Assembly: GCA_904418825.1 (NCBI GenBank)
Contig: CAJFPU010000006.1
Coordinates: 1-43,817 of the forward strand
From: an uncultured Romboutsia sp.
Lineage (GTDB): Bacteria; Bacillota; Clostridia; Peptostreptococcales; Peptostreptococcaceae
DNA: 43,817 nt
Direction: 5' to 3'
Shown: positions 16,781 to 25,812 of the stretch, one piece after another
Numbering within the stretch: position 1 is the first letter of the stretch
Layout: every line of letters starts with the position of its first letter
Notes under the pieces: generated by a model
Told to the model about the DNA's origin: nothing
The model's input: only the letters and a program-made list of their open reading frames with translations
Databases searched by the model: none
Made by a program: the position numbers and the translations under genes

Positions 16781-17596
16781 ATGTCTATAAATGATATATT
16801 TAAAGAAATGTTTAGTGAAAAAAAGAGAGAAAGAGAACTTAAATTTCAACAAGAGATAATTAGAAAATCATTACAAGATCAAGGTCATAATATTAATGAC
16901 TTTGAAAAAGGACTAGAACTTTTAGAGATTGAAGATTATGAAAATGCAATTTTATATTTAACACGATGTGCAGATAATGATAATTCTCAAGCTCAATATG
17001 AATTAGGACTATTACTTAAAGAAGGATTAGGAACAGATAAAGATACAGTTAAAGCTAAAGAATATCTTATAAAAGCTTATAAAAATGGATTTAAGAGGGC
17101 GGGACTTTTATTAAGAGAGCTTAGATATGAAGAAAATGAAAATCTAAAAAAAGATATAGATATAGAATTTGAAAATAAGATAAGTGATTTAGGATTTACT
17201 ATAGATATTCCAAAGAATTGGATTAAATTAGATCCTAAAAATAAAAATTGTTTTGATGCAGTAGCAATAGACAGCTTTGATGAAGATATTATATTTAATA
17301 TAAAGATGCAAGTTTTTTTTATTGAAATACCGGATAATATGTCTTATTGTATAGACTTAGAGAGGATAGCAAATAATATGGGATATATAGAATCTGTGAA
17401 TTTCAATAATGGGAATTGTAATGGAAAACTCATATGTGGTGAGGGTATAGATGGAACCTATGAGTATATATTTGTATCTAAAGGTACAAGGGGAATTTAT
17501 GATTTAAGAGTAATTGTAGATAAGTATTTAGAACCTATATATGAAGGTATAATTGACCATATTATATATAGTTTTGATATAATAGATAAGATATAA
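16781..17596 (+). CDS. Sel1-repeat protein with C-terminal domain
   Basis: A 271-residue soluble protein. Residues about 1-40 are a charged helix. About 42-110 hold Sel1/TPR-type helical repeats (DYENAILYLTRCAD, SQAQYELGLLLKEGLGTDKD, AKEYLIKAYKNG; landmarks only). The C-terminal half (about 125-271) is a predicted alpha/beta domain starting LGFTIDIPKNWIKLDP, reminiscent of lipoprotein-type PsbP/DUF1795 domains seen in stress proteins. Sel1 repeats mediate protein contacts, so it is probably an adaptor. GGGGGTG precedes the ATG. It is monocistronic, with a terminator after. Confidence 0.75.
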   Translation: MSINDIFKEMFSEKKRERELKFQQEIIRKSLQDQGHNINDFEKGLELLEIEDYENAILYLTRCADNDNSQAQYELGLLLKEGLGTDKDTVKAKEYLIKAYKNGFKRAGLLLRELRYEENENLKKDIDIEFENKISDLGFTIDIPKNWIKLDPKNKNCFDAVAIDSFDEDIIFNIKMQVFFIEIPDNMSYCIDLERIANNMGYIESVNFNNGNCNGKLICGEGIDGTYEYIFVSKGTRGIYDLRVIVDKYLEPIYEGIIDHIIYSFDIIDKI

Positions 17597-17609
17597 ATTT
17601 GTAATAAAG

Positions 17610-17635
17610 AAGAGTTATCCAAATGGATAACTCTT
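17610..17635. terminator. Bidirectional terminator
   Basis: AAGAGTTATCCA / TGGATAACTCTT arms close both the Sel1 gene and the convergent ABC-F gene. Confidence 0.88.
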
Positions 17636-19547
17636 AGTTTTTAGAATTTTTAATTTCTTCAGCTAAGTTATTTAAATATTCCCATCTTTCGTATTTATGT
17701 TCAAGTTCAGCTTCAGCATTGGCTTTTTCATTAAGTATTTCTTGAAGCTTTACAAAGTCAGTTGCAAATTTAATAGAATCGCTTTCTAGTTTTTCTATTT
17801 TTAGTTCAAGTTTTTCGATATCATTATCTATAGTTTCAAATTCTCTTTGTTCATTGTAAGTAAATTTAAGTTTTTTATTTGATTTAGGTTTTTCTTTTTT
17901 AGTAGGTATTTTTTCTATATTTTCTTTAACATCTTCTTTGAATTCAATACCTTGAATCTCTCTATATATACTGTAATCACTATAATTTCCAGTAAATATA
18001 TGAATTTTACCAATACCTTCATAAGCAAATATTTTATTACATATTCTATCTAAGAAATATCTATCATGAGATACTGTTATTACTACTCCATTAAATTCAT
18101 CTAAATAATCTTCTAATATATTAAGTGTAGCGATATCTAAATCATTTGTAGGCTCATCAAGTAAAAGTACATTAGGAGCTAACATTAATGTTCTAAGTAG
18201 ATGAAGTCTACGTCTTTCGCCTCCCGATAAATTTCCGATAAAGCTATATTGCATAGTAGAATTAAATAAAAATCTTTCACACATTTGAGAAGCAGATATT
18301 TTAGTACCATCTGATGTTTCTATATAATCACTAGCTTCTTTTACATAGTCTATAGCTCTCATATCAGGATGCATATGAGAATCATCTTGACTAAAGCAAC
18401 CTATTTTAACTGTTTCACCTATTTCTATATGGCCACTATCTGGTAAGATATCTCCATTTAATATTTTAATAAGTGTAGATTTACCCATACCATTTTTACC
18501 TATAATACCAATTCTATCATTACGAGCTATTGTATAATCTAAATCATCAATAAGAACTTTATTATCAAATTTTTTAGATATATGATGCATCTCAATTATT
18601 TTTTTACCAAGTCTTTTAGAACCAACAGATATATCCATTTTTTCATCAGGAGTATAGGTATCTCTATTTACTAATTCATCAAACCTTTGAAGTCTAGCTT
18701 TTTGTTTAGTGGTACGAGCTTTAGCACCGCGTTTTACCCAAGCAAGTTCTTTTCTTATTAAATTTTGTCTCTTTTCTTCCATGCTAGATTCAAGAGCTAG
18801 TCTTTCCATTTTCTTTTCTAAGAATGCAGAGTAGTTACCATCATAACTAAATAGTCTACCTTTATCAAGTTCTATTATTCTATTAGAAACTCTGTCTAAG
18901 AAGTATCTATCGTGAGTTATCATAATTAAAGATCCACGTCTTGAATTTAGATATTCTTCTAAATAATCAATAGTATCATTATCTAAATGGTTTGTAGGCT
19001 CATCTAATATTAATAATTCACATGGAGTAATAAGAGCAGATGCTAAAGAAACTCTTTTTCTTTGCCCACCAGATAATTCCTTAACTTTTTGACTAAAATT
19101 AGTTATACCAAGTTTAGTTAAGACAGTCTTAGCCTCGCTTTCTAAGTCCCAAAGGTTAAGAGTATCTATTTTTTCTTGTAATGATATAAGTTTATTGTTT
19201 AAATTCTCACTATAATTGTTAGCTAAAGCTGTTAGTGTTTCTTCATATTCAAGTAAAAGTTTCATTTCACTAGAAGTACCTTTAAATACCTGTTGTAAAA
19301 CTGTAAAATCCTCGTTATAGTCGGGATTTTGAGGTAGATACTCAACTCTAACTTTATTAGCTTTTATGATAGTCCCATTATCAGCAACTTCAGCTCCAGC
19401 TATAATTTTTAAGAGAGTAGATTTACCTGTACCATTAACGCCTATAATTCCTATTTTCTCACCATCATTGATGCCAAGAGAGATATCTTTAAGTAAGATT
19501 TTTTCTGAATAACTCTTACTTATATTTTCTAATGTCATTAAATTCAT
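17634..19547 (-). CDS. ABC-F family ATPase (Uup/YfmR-like)
   Basis: A 637-residue cytosolic protein with two ABC modules and no membrane domain. The first has Walker A GVNGTGKST (36-44), LSGGQ (158-162) and LDEPTNHLD (181-189). The second has Walker A GKNGMGKST (350-358), LSGGE and LDEPTNDLD. The inter-domain linker WVKRGAKARTTKQKAR (270-285) is the ABC-F P-site-tRNA interaction motif. A C-terminal coiled coil (about 555-637) matches the Uup tail. ABC-F proteins act on the ribosome to relieve stalled elongation; some give antibiotic resistance, but this looks like a housekeeping Uup type. AGGTGAT precedes the ATG. Confidence 0.93.
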   Translation of the reverse strand: MNLMTLENISKSYSEKILLKDISLGINDGEKIGIIGVNGTGKSTLLKIIAGAEVADNGTIIKANKVRVEYLPQNPDYNEDFTVLQQVFKGTSSEMKLLLEYEETLTALANNYSENLNNKLISLQEKIDTLNLWDLESEAKTVLTKLGITNFSQKVKELSGGQRKRVSLASALITPCELLILDEPTNHLDNDTIDYLEEYLNSRRGSLIMITHDRYFLDRVSNRIIELDKGRLFSYDGNYSAFLEKKMERLALESSMEEKRQNLIRKELAWVKRGAKARTTKQKARLQRFDELVNRDTYTPDEKMDISVGSKRLGKKIIEMHHISKKFDNKVLIDDLDYTIARNDRIGIIGKNGMGKSTLIKILNGDILPDSGHIEIGETVKIGCFSQDDSHMHPDMRAIDYVKEASDYIETSDGTKISASQMCERFLFNSTMQYSFIGNLSGGERRRLHLLRTLMLAPNVLLLDEPTNDLDIATLNILEDYLDEFNGVVITVSHDRYFLDRICNKIFAYEGIGKIHIFTGNYSDYSIYREIQGIEFKEDVKENIEKIPTKKEKPKSNKKLKFTYNEQREFETIDNDIEKLELKIEKLESDSIKFATDFVKLQEILNEKANAEAELEHKYERWEYLNNLAEEIKNSKN

Positions 19548-19859
19548 AATATCACCTATATTTTAAATTTTTATTATAGTTTTTTCGAAATGTTTTATAG
19601 TTTAGATTTTCTAGTAATATTTAAAAGTACATTATTTTTTATAATAAATCTTTTAACATAAATTATAATAAATATTGAAATATATATTATCTAGTAATAG
19701 AATTTAAACTATTATAGCTATTGTATAAAACTATATATATTATAACTCATAAAAATAAGCTAGACTAATAATATTTAGAAATATTTAAAATGTATAATAT
19801 AAATATAAAACATTTATATAAAGTTTAAAGTATAAAATTATAACTACGAGGTGATAAGT
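19548..19859. other. AT-rich divergent intergenic region
   Basis: About 310 bases lie between the divergently transcribed ABC-F and CinA/PncC genes. It must hold both promoters, but no clear -35/-10 pair, hairpin or small gene stands out in such AT-rich sequence. Confidence 0.6.
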
Positions 19860-20399
19860 ATGAAAGCTGAAAAAAGTGAAAATATAAAAAATGGAATTGA
19901 AGAACTTACTTACGCACAAGATAATATATCGATAGAAACAGTTGTGTCAGAAATGTTAATAGAGAAGAACTTAACAATATCTACAGCTGAGTCTTGTACA
20001 GGAGGGCTTGTAAGTGCTACACTTATAAATTATCCAGGTATATCTTCTGTGTTTATAGAAGGATGTGTTACATATTCTAATGAATCAAAAATAAATAGAT
20101 TAGGTGTAAATCCTCATACATTAGAAGTACATGGTGCTGTTAGTGAAGAAACTGCTAGGGAGATGGCAGAAGGTATTGCTAAAAATTTCAATACTAATGT
20201 AGCTATATCTACTACTGGAATAGCTGGTCCAGGAGGCGGAACTAGCGATAAACCTGTAGGGCTTGTTTATATAGGAATTTATGTAAATGGTAAAACTACA
20301 GTAAGTAAATATATATTACCTGGAAATAGAGAAGAAATTAGACTTAGAGCTACTAAATATGCAATTAATGATTTAAGATTAAGATTATTAGAGTTATAA
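19860..20399 (+). CDS. CinA C-terminal domain / PncC nicotinamide-nucleotide amidase
   Basis: A 179-residue protein from the ATG at 19860 (GAGGTGAT three to four bases earlier; an upstream GTG at 19851 lies within this site). It has the CinA/PncC landmarks TAESCTGGLVSA with the conserved Ser and Cys, then VTYSNESKINRLGV, GAVSEETAREMAEG and TTGIAGPGGGTSDKPVG. PncC converts NMN to nicotinate mononucleotide, recycling NAD by-products from DNA ligase. The competence-associated N-terminal MoaB-like domain of full CinA is absent, so this is the stand-alone form. A 30-residue N-terminal extension is not conserved in the family. Confidence 0.92.
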   Translation: MKAEKSENIKNGIEELTYAQDNISIETVVSEMLIEKNLTISTAESCTGGLVSATLINYPGISSVFIEGCVTYSNESKINRLGVNPHTLEVHGAVSEETAREMAEGIAKNFNTNVAISTTGIAGPGGGTSDKPVGLVYIGIYVNGKTTVSKYILPGNREEIRLRATKYAINDLRLRLLEL

Positions 20400-20415
20400 A
20401 TATAGAAAAATAAAT

Positions 20416-20436
20416 GGTGTTGATAAATTCAACACC
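20416..20436. terminator. Terminator hairpin between convergent genes
   Basis: GGTGTTGA / TCAACACC arms lie between pncC and the phospholipase-like gene. Tails are A/T-rich but lack a long T run. Confidence 0.65.
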
Positions 20437-21023
20437 TATACAAAGTTTGTTATACTAAAAGATTTTACTGTATTTTTTAATATAGAATCTAGTATATAAT
20501 TTATAACACTACTACAAACATGTACAGAAAATAATAAATCATTTCTATGGTCTAAAATATGTTGATATTCAATGTATAAAGAATTAAAAAATTCACCAAA
20601 TGAATCATATTTTACATCATTAGCTTTAAATTTATCTAAATTAGTTTCCTTAGCTATAGTATTCAATTCAGTTTCATAAGAAATATGTTTTTTCATACTA
20701 TGTTTAAATTCCCATCTGTAGCTATGTGGTACGCAGAAAAAATCACATAAAAAATGACATATAACCCCTAATTCTTGGCTTAATCTTCCAACTGAAAAGT
20801 ATTTAGATAAACAATTTAAATTAAGGTTACATAAATAATTTACTTTAGATTCAATCATATCATAAGATTCTTTTAAATAATGTTTCTTAAAAAAATATTT
20901 AGATGATAAATCTGGTTTTATATTTCCATAAATGAAATGTTTTTCATTAATGAAAAAATGTTTATTTGTATCTATATTATTAACTATTGATTTTGCTATT
21001 AAAGTATGGGTATTTATAAGCAT
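20436..21023 (-). CDS. Zinc-dependent phospholipase C-like protein
   Basis: A 195-residue all-helical protein related to the zinc-dependent phospholipase C / S1-P1 fold. It has N-terminal THTLIAKSI, GNIKPDLSS, and the His/Asp-rich core GVICHFLCDFFCVPHS followed by FKHSMKKHISYE. There is no signal peptide, unlike secreted alpha-toxin-type enzymes, so it is a cytoplasmic or atypical member with unknown substrate. The gene at 29234 encodes a second protein of the same broad family. The start is supported by an AGGTG site (GAGGTGTAAAA before ATG). Confidence 0.78.
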   Translation of the reverse strand: MLINTHTLIAKSIVNNIDTNKHFFINEKHFIYGNIKPDLSSKYFFKKHYLKESYDMIESKVNYLCNLNLNCLSKYFSVGRLSQELGVICHFLCDFFCVPHSYRWEFKHSMKKHISYETELNTIAKETNLDKFKANDVKYDSFGEFFNSLYIEYQHILDHRNDLLFSVHVCSSVINYILDSILKNTVKSFSITNFV

Positions 21024-21172
21024 TTTTACACCTCGATTAAAATTAGAGTTATAAACAATTTAATGGTATCAATAATATTAGCTATTTACAATATGTAAAA
21101 TTTTTAGTAAGATTAAAATTTGATTATATTAATATTTAATTATTGTGTAATTTTAAATAAAGTATAAATATA

Positions 21173-21201
21173 TTGACATAAATAAAATAAGATGATAATT
21201 T
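21173..21201 (+). promoter_or_regulatory. Probable sigma-A promoter of the znu operon
   Basis: TTGACA at 21173-21178 with GATAAT at 21194-21199 (15-base spacer) or TAATTT at 21196-21201 (17-base spacer). It lies just upstream of a Fur-type box, consistent with metal-dependent repression. Confidence 0.55.
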
Positions 21202-21209
21202 TATTTGTA

Positions 21210-21224
21210 TGAAAATGATTATCA
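21210..21224. promoter_or_regulatory. Fur-family operator (Fur/Zur/PerR type)
   Basis: TGAAAATGATTATCA matches the 7-1-7 Fur box TGATAATnATTATCA at 14 of 15 positions including the free central base. It sits at or just after the likely transcription start of znuA. Because the operon encodes a His-rich zinc-type binding protein, the regulator may be a Zur using a Fur-like box. Confidence 0.75.
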
Positions 21225-21294
21225 ATAGTTAAAATATAATAAATAAATTTAATTAATATAAATTTTATTTATGTTAAAATTAATTGAAGTATAG

Positions 21295-21399
21295 ATTAAT
21301 AATATTTTAGTCAACAATATTATTAATAAATCGATTATAATAAACATTGTATATTACAAAATAAATAGTAATGGAATTTATACAAAATTCAATTACTAT
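21295..21399 (+). promoter_or_regulatory. Structured znuA leader with two hairpins
   Basis: A 12-bp perfect hairpin (arms 21295-21306 and 21316-21327) and a 15-bp hairpin with one mismatch (arms 21365-21379 and 21385-21399) lie in a leader of roughly 220 bases. The second stands about 20 bases before the AAGGAGG site. No known riboswitch class is recognised. Confidence 0.6.
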
Positions 21400-21433
21400 A
21401 ATTTATAGCGGGTATATATTAAGGAGGTTATAT

Positions 21434-22390
21434 ATGAAAATTAAATTTAAAAAAGTATTAAGTATTTTAACTTTAACAATTCTAATGGTTACAGGTTGTA
21501 ATTCAAATACTAATGATAAGTCAATAAGTAGTAAAGATAAAGAAGATAAAATAAAAGTAGTTACTTCATTTTATCCTATGTACTTATTAACTTCTAATGT
21601 TGTTAAAGATATAGATAATGTAGAATTAATAAATATGACAGATTCATCTACAGGATGTTTACATGATTATTCATTAACTACAGATAATGTAAAGCTGTTA
21701 GAAGATTGTGATATATTTATAATAAATGGTGCAGGGATGGAATCATTTTTAGATAAAGTATTAAAACAAAATCCAGATTTAAAAATAATTGATGCAAGTG
21801 AAGGAATAGAGTTAATAAAATCAGATTATACACAAGAGTCAGAGGATCATGATCATGACCATGACCATGTACATGACGAAGAATATAATCCTCATGTTTG
21901 GTTAAGTGTAAAAAATGCTATAAAACAAGTAGAAAATATAGAAAATAAACTTATAGAATATAATTCTATAAATAAAGATATGTATATTAAAAATACTAAA
22001 GAATACGTAGCGCAATTAACAAATCTAGATAATAAAATACATAGTGAATTAGACAATATAGAAAATAAAAATATAGTTACATTCCATGAGGCTTTCCCTT
22101 ATTTTGCTAAAGAATACGGACTTAATATAGTTTCAGTGGTACAAAGGGAAGCAGGATCAGAGCCGAGTGCGAAAGAGTTACAAGAAACTATAGAAAAAAT
22201 TAAAAATTTAGATGTTAAAGCTATATTTGTAGAGCCACAATACTCAACAAAAGCAGCAGAAACTATATCAAAAGAAACTAACGTTAAAGTATATACATTA
22301 GATCCTATAGTTACTGAAGAATCAAAAAATTCTTCATATATAGATATCATGAATAAAAATTTAGAAACTTTAAAAGAGGCGTTTAAATAA
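21434..22390 (+). CDS. znuA: Zinc ABC transporter substrate-binding lipoprotein
   Basis: A 318-residue cluster A-I metal-binding lipoprotein. The ATG at 21434 follows AAGGAGG. The signal peptide has lipobox VTGC with the lipidated Cys at 22. The mature protein has VVTSFYPMYLLT, the first metal-ligand region GCLHDYSLT, a His/Asp-rich loop (DHDHDHDHVHDEE), HVWLS (second His), TFHEAFPYFAKEYGL (third His), and VEPQYSTKAAE with a C-terminal carboxylate. The His-rich loop before HVWLS is typical of ZnuA/AdcA (zinc) rather than manganese proteins. Its stop overlaps the znuC start by one base. Confidence 0.93.
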   Translation: MKIKFKKVLSILTLTILMVTGCNSNTNDKSISSKDKEDKIKVVTSFYPMYLLTSNVVKDIDNVELINMTDSSTGCLHDYSLTTDNVKLLEDCDIFIINGAGMESFLDKVLKQNPDLKIIDASEGIELIKSDYTQESEDHDHDHDHVHDEEYNPHVWLSVKNAIKQVENIENKLIEYNSINKDMYIKNTKEYVAQLTNLDNKIHSELDNIENKNIVTFHEAFPYFAKEYGLNIVSVVQREAGSEPSAKELQETIEKIKNLDVKAIFVEPQYSTKAAETISKETNVKVYTLDPIVTEESKNSSYIDIMNKNLETLKEAFK

Positions 22391-23190
22391 TGGAATTTAA
22401 AAATAATAAATCAAATTGCAATAAATGCAGTAATGGATTATGTTGTACTAAAATAGAAAACTTATGTGTTAAAAAAGGAAATCAAGAAATTTTAAAAAAT
22501 GTAAATCTGCATATACACTGTGGGGAACTAACAGCATTAATAGGAGCTAATGGTGCAGGGAAAAGTACATTGCTAAAAGCGATTCTTGGAGAAAATGAAT
22601 ATTCTGGAAGTTTAACATTTGTAGATGGAAATGAAAAGATGTCAAGAAAACCAATCATAGGATATGTACCTCAAAAGCTTGACTTTGATTATAGTTCTCC
22701 AGTAAGTGTACTTGATGTATTTGCATGTACACAAAGTAATAGACCGGTTTACTTTTCACATGATAAAAAAGTAAAAGATATAGCACTAAGAAGTCTAAGA
22801 AAGGTTCAAGGAGAAAACCTTATAAATAAAAGGTTAGGAGTGTTATCAGGAGGAGAGCTTCAAAGAGTTCTTTTAGCTCTTGCTCTTGAACCAATACCAG
22901 ATATATTATTATTAGATGAACCTGTGTCAGGTATAGATCAAAATGGACTTAAATTATTTTATAGTATAGTATCTAATCTTAGAGAAAACTATGATTTATC
23001 TATAATACTAGTTTCTCATGATTTAAATGTAGTATATGAATATGCAGATAGAATTGCATTTTTAAATAATAAAACCATTGAATGTGTAGGAAAACCAGAA
23101 GAAGTATTCTCAAATAAAAGTGTTATAGATACTTTTGGATTAGAGTTAAATAAAAAGATAGATAAAATAGGAAGAGGGGGAATAAGATAA
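22390..23190 (+). CDS. znuC: Zinc ABC transporter ATP-binding protein
   Basis: A 266-residue ABC ATPase that powers zinc import with ZnuA and ZnuB. It has Walker A GANGAGKSTLL, signature LSGGELQR, Walker B ILLLDEPVSG and the switch His in VSHD. Oddly, the first 26 residues contain five cysteines (NCNKCSNGLCC, then LC), a CxxC plus CC cluster not usual in this family and suggestive of metal sensing or binding. Start and stop overlap znuA and znuB by one base each (TAATG-type), so translation is tightly coupled. Confidence 0.93.
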   Translation: MEFKNNKSNCNKCSNGLCCTKIENLCVKKGNQEILKNVNLHIHCGELTALIGANGAGKSTLLKAILGENEYSGSLTFVDGNEKMSRKPIIGYVPQKLDFDYSSPVSVLDVFACTQSNRPVYFSHDKKVKDIALRSLRKVQGENLINKRLGVLSGGELQRVLLALALEPIPDILLLDEPVSGIDQNGLKLFYSIVSNLRENYDLSIILVSHDLNVVYEYADRIAFLNNKTIECVGKPEEVFSNKSVIDTFGLELNKKIDKIGRGGIR

Positions 23191-24032
23191 TGTCACTTTG
23201 GTATAGTATAATTGATTTCTTATTTCCCTTTGAATGGGTTCAGTATGACTTTATGAAAAATGCATTACTAGGAGTTTTACTTGTAACTCCTATGTTTGGA
23301 ATTCTTGGAACTATGGTAGTAAATAATAAAATGGCATTTTTCTCAGATGCGTTAGGGCACTCTGCGTTAACTGGAATAGCAGTTGGAGTAATGTTTGGAA
23401 TTAACAATACATTAATATCAATGTTAGCATTTTCAATATTACTAACTATAGCTATTATAAATGTAAAGAATGCTAAAACTGCATCAGTGGATACTATAAT
23501 AGGAGTATTTTCATCATCTGCAGTAGCTCTTGGTATTGTAATATTATCTTATAATGGTGGATTTAATAAATATTCAGTATATTTAATAGGAGATTTATTA
23601 AGTATAAGCAATAATGATATTTTTATGCTTATAATATCATTTATAGCTGTTTTATTAATATGGTTTACTTGCTTTAATAAATTTTTATTGGTTAGTATAA
23701 ATCATACATTTGCAAGAAGTAGAGGAGTAAATGTTAAATTTTATGAATATATATTTACTATATTAGTAGCAATTATAGTAACTATTTCTATCCAATGGGT
23801 TGGTATATTAGTTATAAGTTCTATGATGATTTTACCAGCAGCATCTGCAAGAAATATATCAAATAATATAAGAGAATATCATATTTATTCTATATCTATA
23901 GCAGTTATATCAGGAATCTTGGGATTATTTTTATCATATCATTTTGGATGTGCAACAGGAGCTACTATTGTTCTTATATCATCTTTATTCTTTGCTATAA
24001 CTTATTTTATAAGTCTAAGAAAAATAAATTAA
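23190..24032 (+). CDS. znuB: Zinc ABC transporter permease
   Basis: A 280-residue ABC-3 family permease with about eight to nine membrane helices. It has ALLGVLLVTPMFGILGTMVV near the N-terminus, the SDALGHSALTGIAVG motif, characteristic of metal permeases, a central LIGDLLSIS segment, and the LVISSMMILPAASA helix. It forms the membrane channel with ZnuC and ZnuA. It overlaps znuC by one base and is the last gene of the operon. No strong terminator is seen before the rubrerythrin promoter, so some read-through is possible. Confidence 0.93.
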   Translation: MSLWYSIIDFLFPFEWVQYDFMKNALLGVLLVTPMFGILGTMVVNNKMAFFSDALGHSALTGIAVGVMFGINNTLISMLAFSILLTIAIINVKNAKTASVDTIIGVFSSSAVALGIVILSYNGGFNKYSVYLIGDLLSISNNDIFMLIISFIAVLLIWFTCFNKFLLVSINHTFARSRGVNVKFYEYIFTILVAIIVTISIQWVGILVISSMMILPAASARNISNNIREYHIYSISIAVISGILGLFLSYHFGCATGATIVLISSLFFAITYFISLRKIN

Positions 24033-24095
24033 TATTTATATTTTTTATTGTTAATATTTTAAATTACAATATTTATAAAAAAAATTAAAATAATT

Positions 24096-24120
24096 GTTTA
24101 AGGTAATAAACAGCGGGTAT
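24096..24120 (+). promoter_or_regulatory. Sigma-B general stress promoter
   Basis: GTTTAA (24096-24101), a 13-base spacer and GGGTAT (24115-24120) match the sigma-B consensus GTTTAA-N12-14-GGGTAT exactly. It lies 71 bases before the rubrerythrin start, which fits sigma-B control of oxygen-stress genes known in C. difficile. Confidence 0.82.
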
Positions 24121-24190
24121 ATATATACTATCTTAAAGTTGAAAAATATTTTAAAATAAATTATAGATATAATATGGGAGGATTAATAAT

Positions 24191-24742
24191 ATGAAAAAAT
24201 TTGTTTGTACAGTATGTGGATATATACATGAAGGGGAAACTGCACCAGAAGTATGTCCAGTATGTAAAGTTGGAGCAGAAAAGTTCGAAGAAATGAAAGG
24301 TGAAATGGTTTGGGCAGATGAGCATAGAATAGGTGTAGCTAAAGGAGTAGATGAAGAAATATTAGAAGGATTAAGAGCAAACTTCGTTGGAGAATGTACA
24401 GAAGTAGGAATGTACTTAGCAATGAGCCGTCAAGCTGATAGAGAAGGATATCCAGAAGTAGCTGAAGCTTACAAGAGAATAGCATTTGAAGAAGCAGAAC
24501 ATGCTGCTAAATTTGCTGAATTATTAGGAGAAGTTGTAGTTGCAGATACTCAAGCTAACTTAAAAGCAAGAGTTGAAGCTGAATACGGAGCAACTGAAGG
24601 GAAATTAAAAATAGCTAAGAAAGCTAAAGAACTAGGACTTGATGCTATACATGATACAGTTCATGAAATGTGTAAAGATGAAGCTAGACATGGTAAAGCA
24701 TTCTTAGGATTATTAGAAAGACATTTTGGAAAGCAAGCTTAA
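24191..24742 (+). CDS. Reverse rubrerythrin
   Basis: A 183-residue oxygen/peroxide-detoxifying protein. An N-terminal rubredoxin-like Fe(Cys)4 domain (C6, C9, C22, C25 in CTVCGY and CPVC) is followed by a four-helix diiron domain with ligand motifs [24 protein letters not shown] and DEARHGKA. The domain order is the reverse of classical rubrerythrin. Such enzymes reduce H2O2 and O2 with NAD(P)H-derived electrons in anaerobes. Codon use is G/C-richer than neighbours, implying high expression. GGGAGG precedes the ATG. The upstream sigma-B promoter suggests stress induction. Confidence 0.96.
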   Translation: MKKFVCTVCGYIHEGETAPEVCPVCKVGAEKFEEMKGEMVWADEHRIGVAKGVDEEILEGLRANFVGECTEVGMYLAMSRQADREGYPEVAEAYKRIAFEEAEHAAKFAELLGEVVVADTQANLKARVEAEYGATEGKLKIAKKAKELGLDAIHDTVHEMCKDEARHGKAFLGLLERHFGKQA

Positions 24743-24772
24743 TTTTAAATTTAATATGTATTTTTAATTAAT

Positions 24773-24814
24773 AAAAAGCCAATCTTAAATATTATTTAAG
24801 CTTGGCTTTTTTAT
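24773..24814 (+). terminator. Rho-independent terminator after rubrerythrin
   Basis: AAAAAGCCAA ... TTGGCTTTTTT with an inner CTTAAAT / ATTTAAG stem, followed by a T run. Confidence 0.88.
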
Positions 24815-24873
24815 ATAATATATAATAATAAAAGAGTATTAATTAAAAAATATAAGTACTCTTTTATTAAATA

Positions 24874-25812
24874 CTATAGATTATATTTTATTCCTTGATA
24901 AGAGTTACGTTTTTTTAATTCATCATCAATTGCATTTAAAACTTCCCATTTTTTTAAACTCCATAAAGGACCGACAAGCTCATCTCTTTTACCATCTCCA
25001 GTAAGTCTATGAACAATCATAGTTTCGGGTAGAATTTCAAGTTGATCACAAACTAAATTTATATATTCTTCTTGACTCATTAAGGTTAACATACCTTTCT
25101 CAAGCATTTTTTCCATAGGAGTATCTTTTATAACATGAAGTAAATGAATTTTTATACCATCAACACCCATATTAGCTACTGCTTTAGCTGTTTCCATCAT
25201 CATATTATAGTCTTCTCCTGGAAGTCCATTGATTATATGAACTATAACCTTTATATTTTTAGATTTTAGTTTTTCTAATCCTTTTAAAAACTCATCATAA
25301 TCATGACCTCTATTTATTAATTTAGATGTAGAGTCATGTATAGTTTGAAGACCTAATTCAACCCATAAATTTGTTCTTTCGTTAAGTTCACCTAAATATT
25401 CAACAACATCATCTTCTAAACAGTCAGGTCTTGTAGATATAGAAAGTCCTATAACATCATCAAGTTCAAGTATAGTTTCATATTTTTCTTTTAAAACATC
25501 AACAGGAGCATAAGTATTAGTAAAAGCCTGAAAATAACCTATATATTTAGCATTAGGCCATTTTTTATGCATCATTTTTGTTATATCATCAAATTGTTTT
25601 ATAAGGTTGTCCTTAGGATTTCCAGCAAAGTCTCCAGAACCTTCCTTACTACAATAAGTACATCCACCGAATGAAACTTTTCCATCTATATTAGGACAAG
25701 TAAAACCAGCATTTATAGATACTTTAAATACTTTTTCACCAAATGTATTTCTAAGATAATAATTCCATGTATGATATCTTTTATTGTCAAAAGCATATTT
25801 AAAATTAGTCAA
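24874..25812 (-). CDS. TIGR01212-family radical SAM protein (YhcC-like)
   Basis: A radical SAM enzyme of about 313 residues. The cysteine signature is the long-spaced form of this family: TCPNIDG followed by FGGCTYC. Other landmarks are YFQAFTNTYAP, LSISTRPDCL, WVELGLQTIHD, NGLPGED and GIKIHLLHV. YhcC-like proteins are related to the tRNA/HemN-type Elp3-like clade, and their substrate is unknown. The start is set at TTG 25812, four bases after AGGTGAT; ATG 25818 lies only two bases after AAAGG and is less likely. It is monocistronic. Confidence 0.9.
   Translation of the reverse strand: MTNFKYAFDNKRYHTWNYYLRNTFGEKVFKVSINAGFTCPNIDGKVSFGGCTYCSKEGSGDFAGNPKDNLIKQFDDITKMMHKKWPNAKYIGYFQAFTNTYAPVDVLKEKYETILELDDVIGLSISTRPDCLEDDVVEYLGELNERTNLWVELGLQTIHDSTSKLINRGHDYDEFLKGLEKLKSKNIKVIVHIINGLPGEDYNMMMETAKAVANMGVDGIKIHLLHVIKDTPMEKMLEKGMLTLMSQEEYINLVCDQLEILPETMIVHRLTGDGKRDELVGPLWSLKKWEVLNAIDDELKKRNSYQGIKYNL

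Noticed and set aside
21410..21415. GGGTAT before znuA, sharing AGCGGGTATATAT with the sigma-B promoter at 24112
   Set aside because: No GTTT-like -35 at 12-14 bases upstream, and it lies too close to the start codon. The shared 13-mer is probably coincidental or part of the leader.
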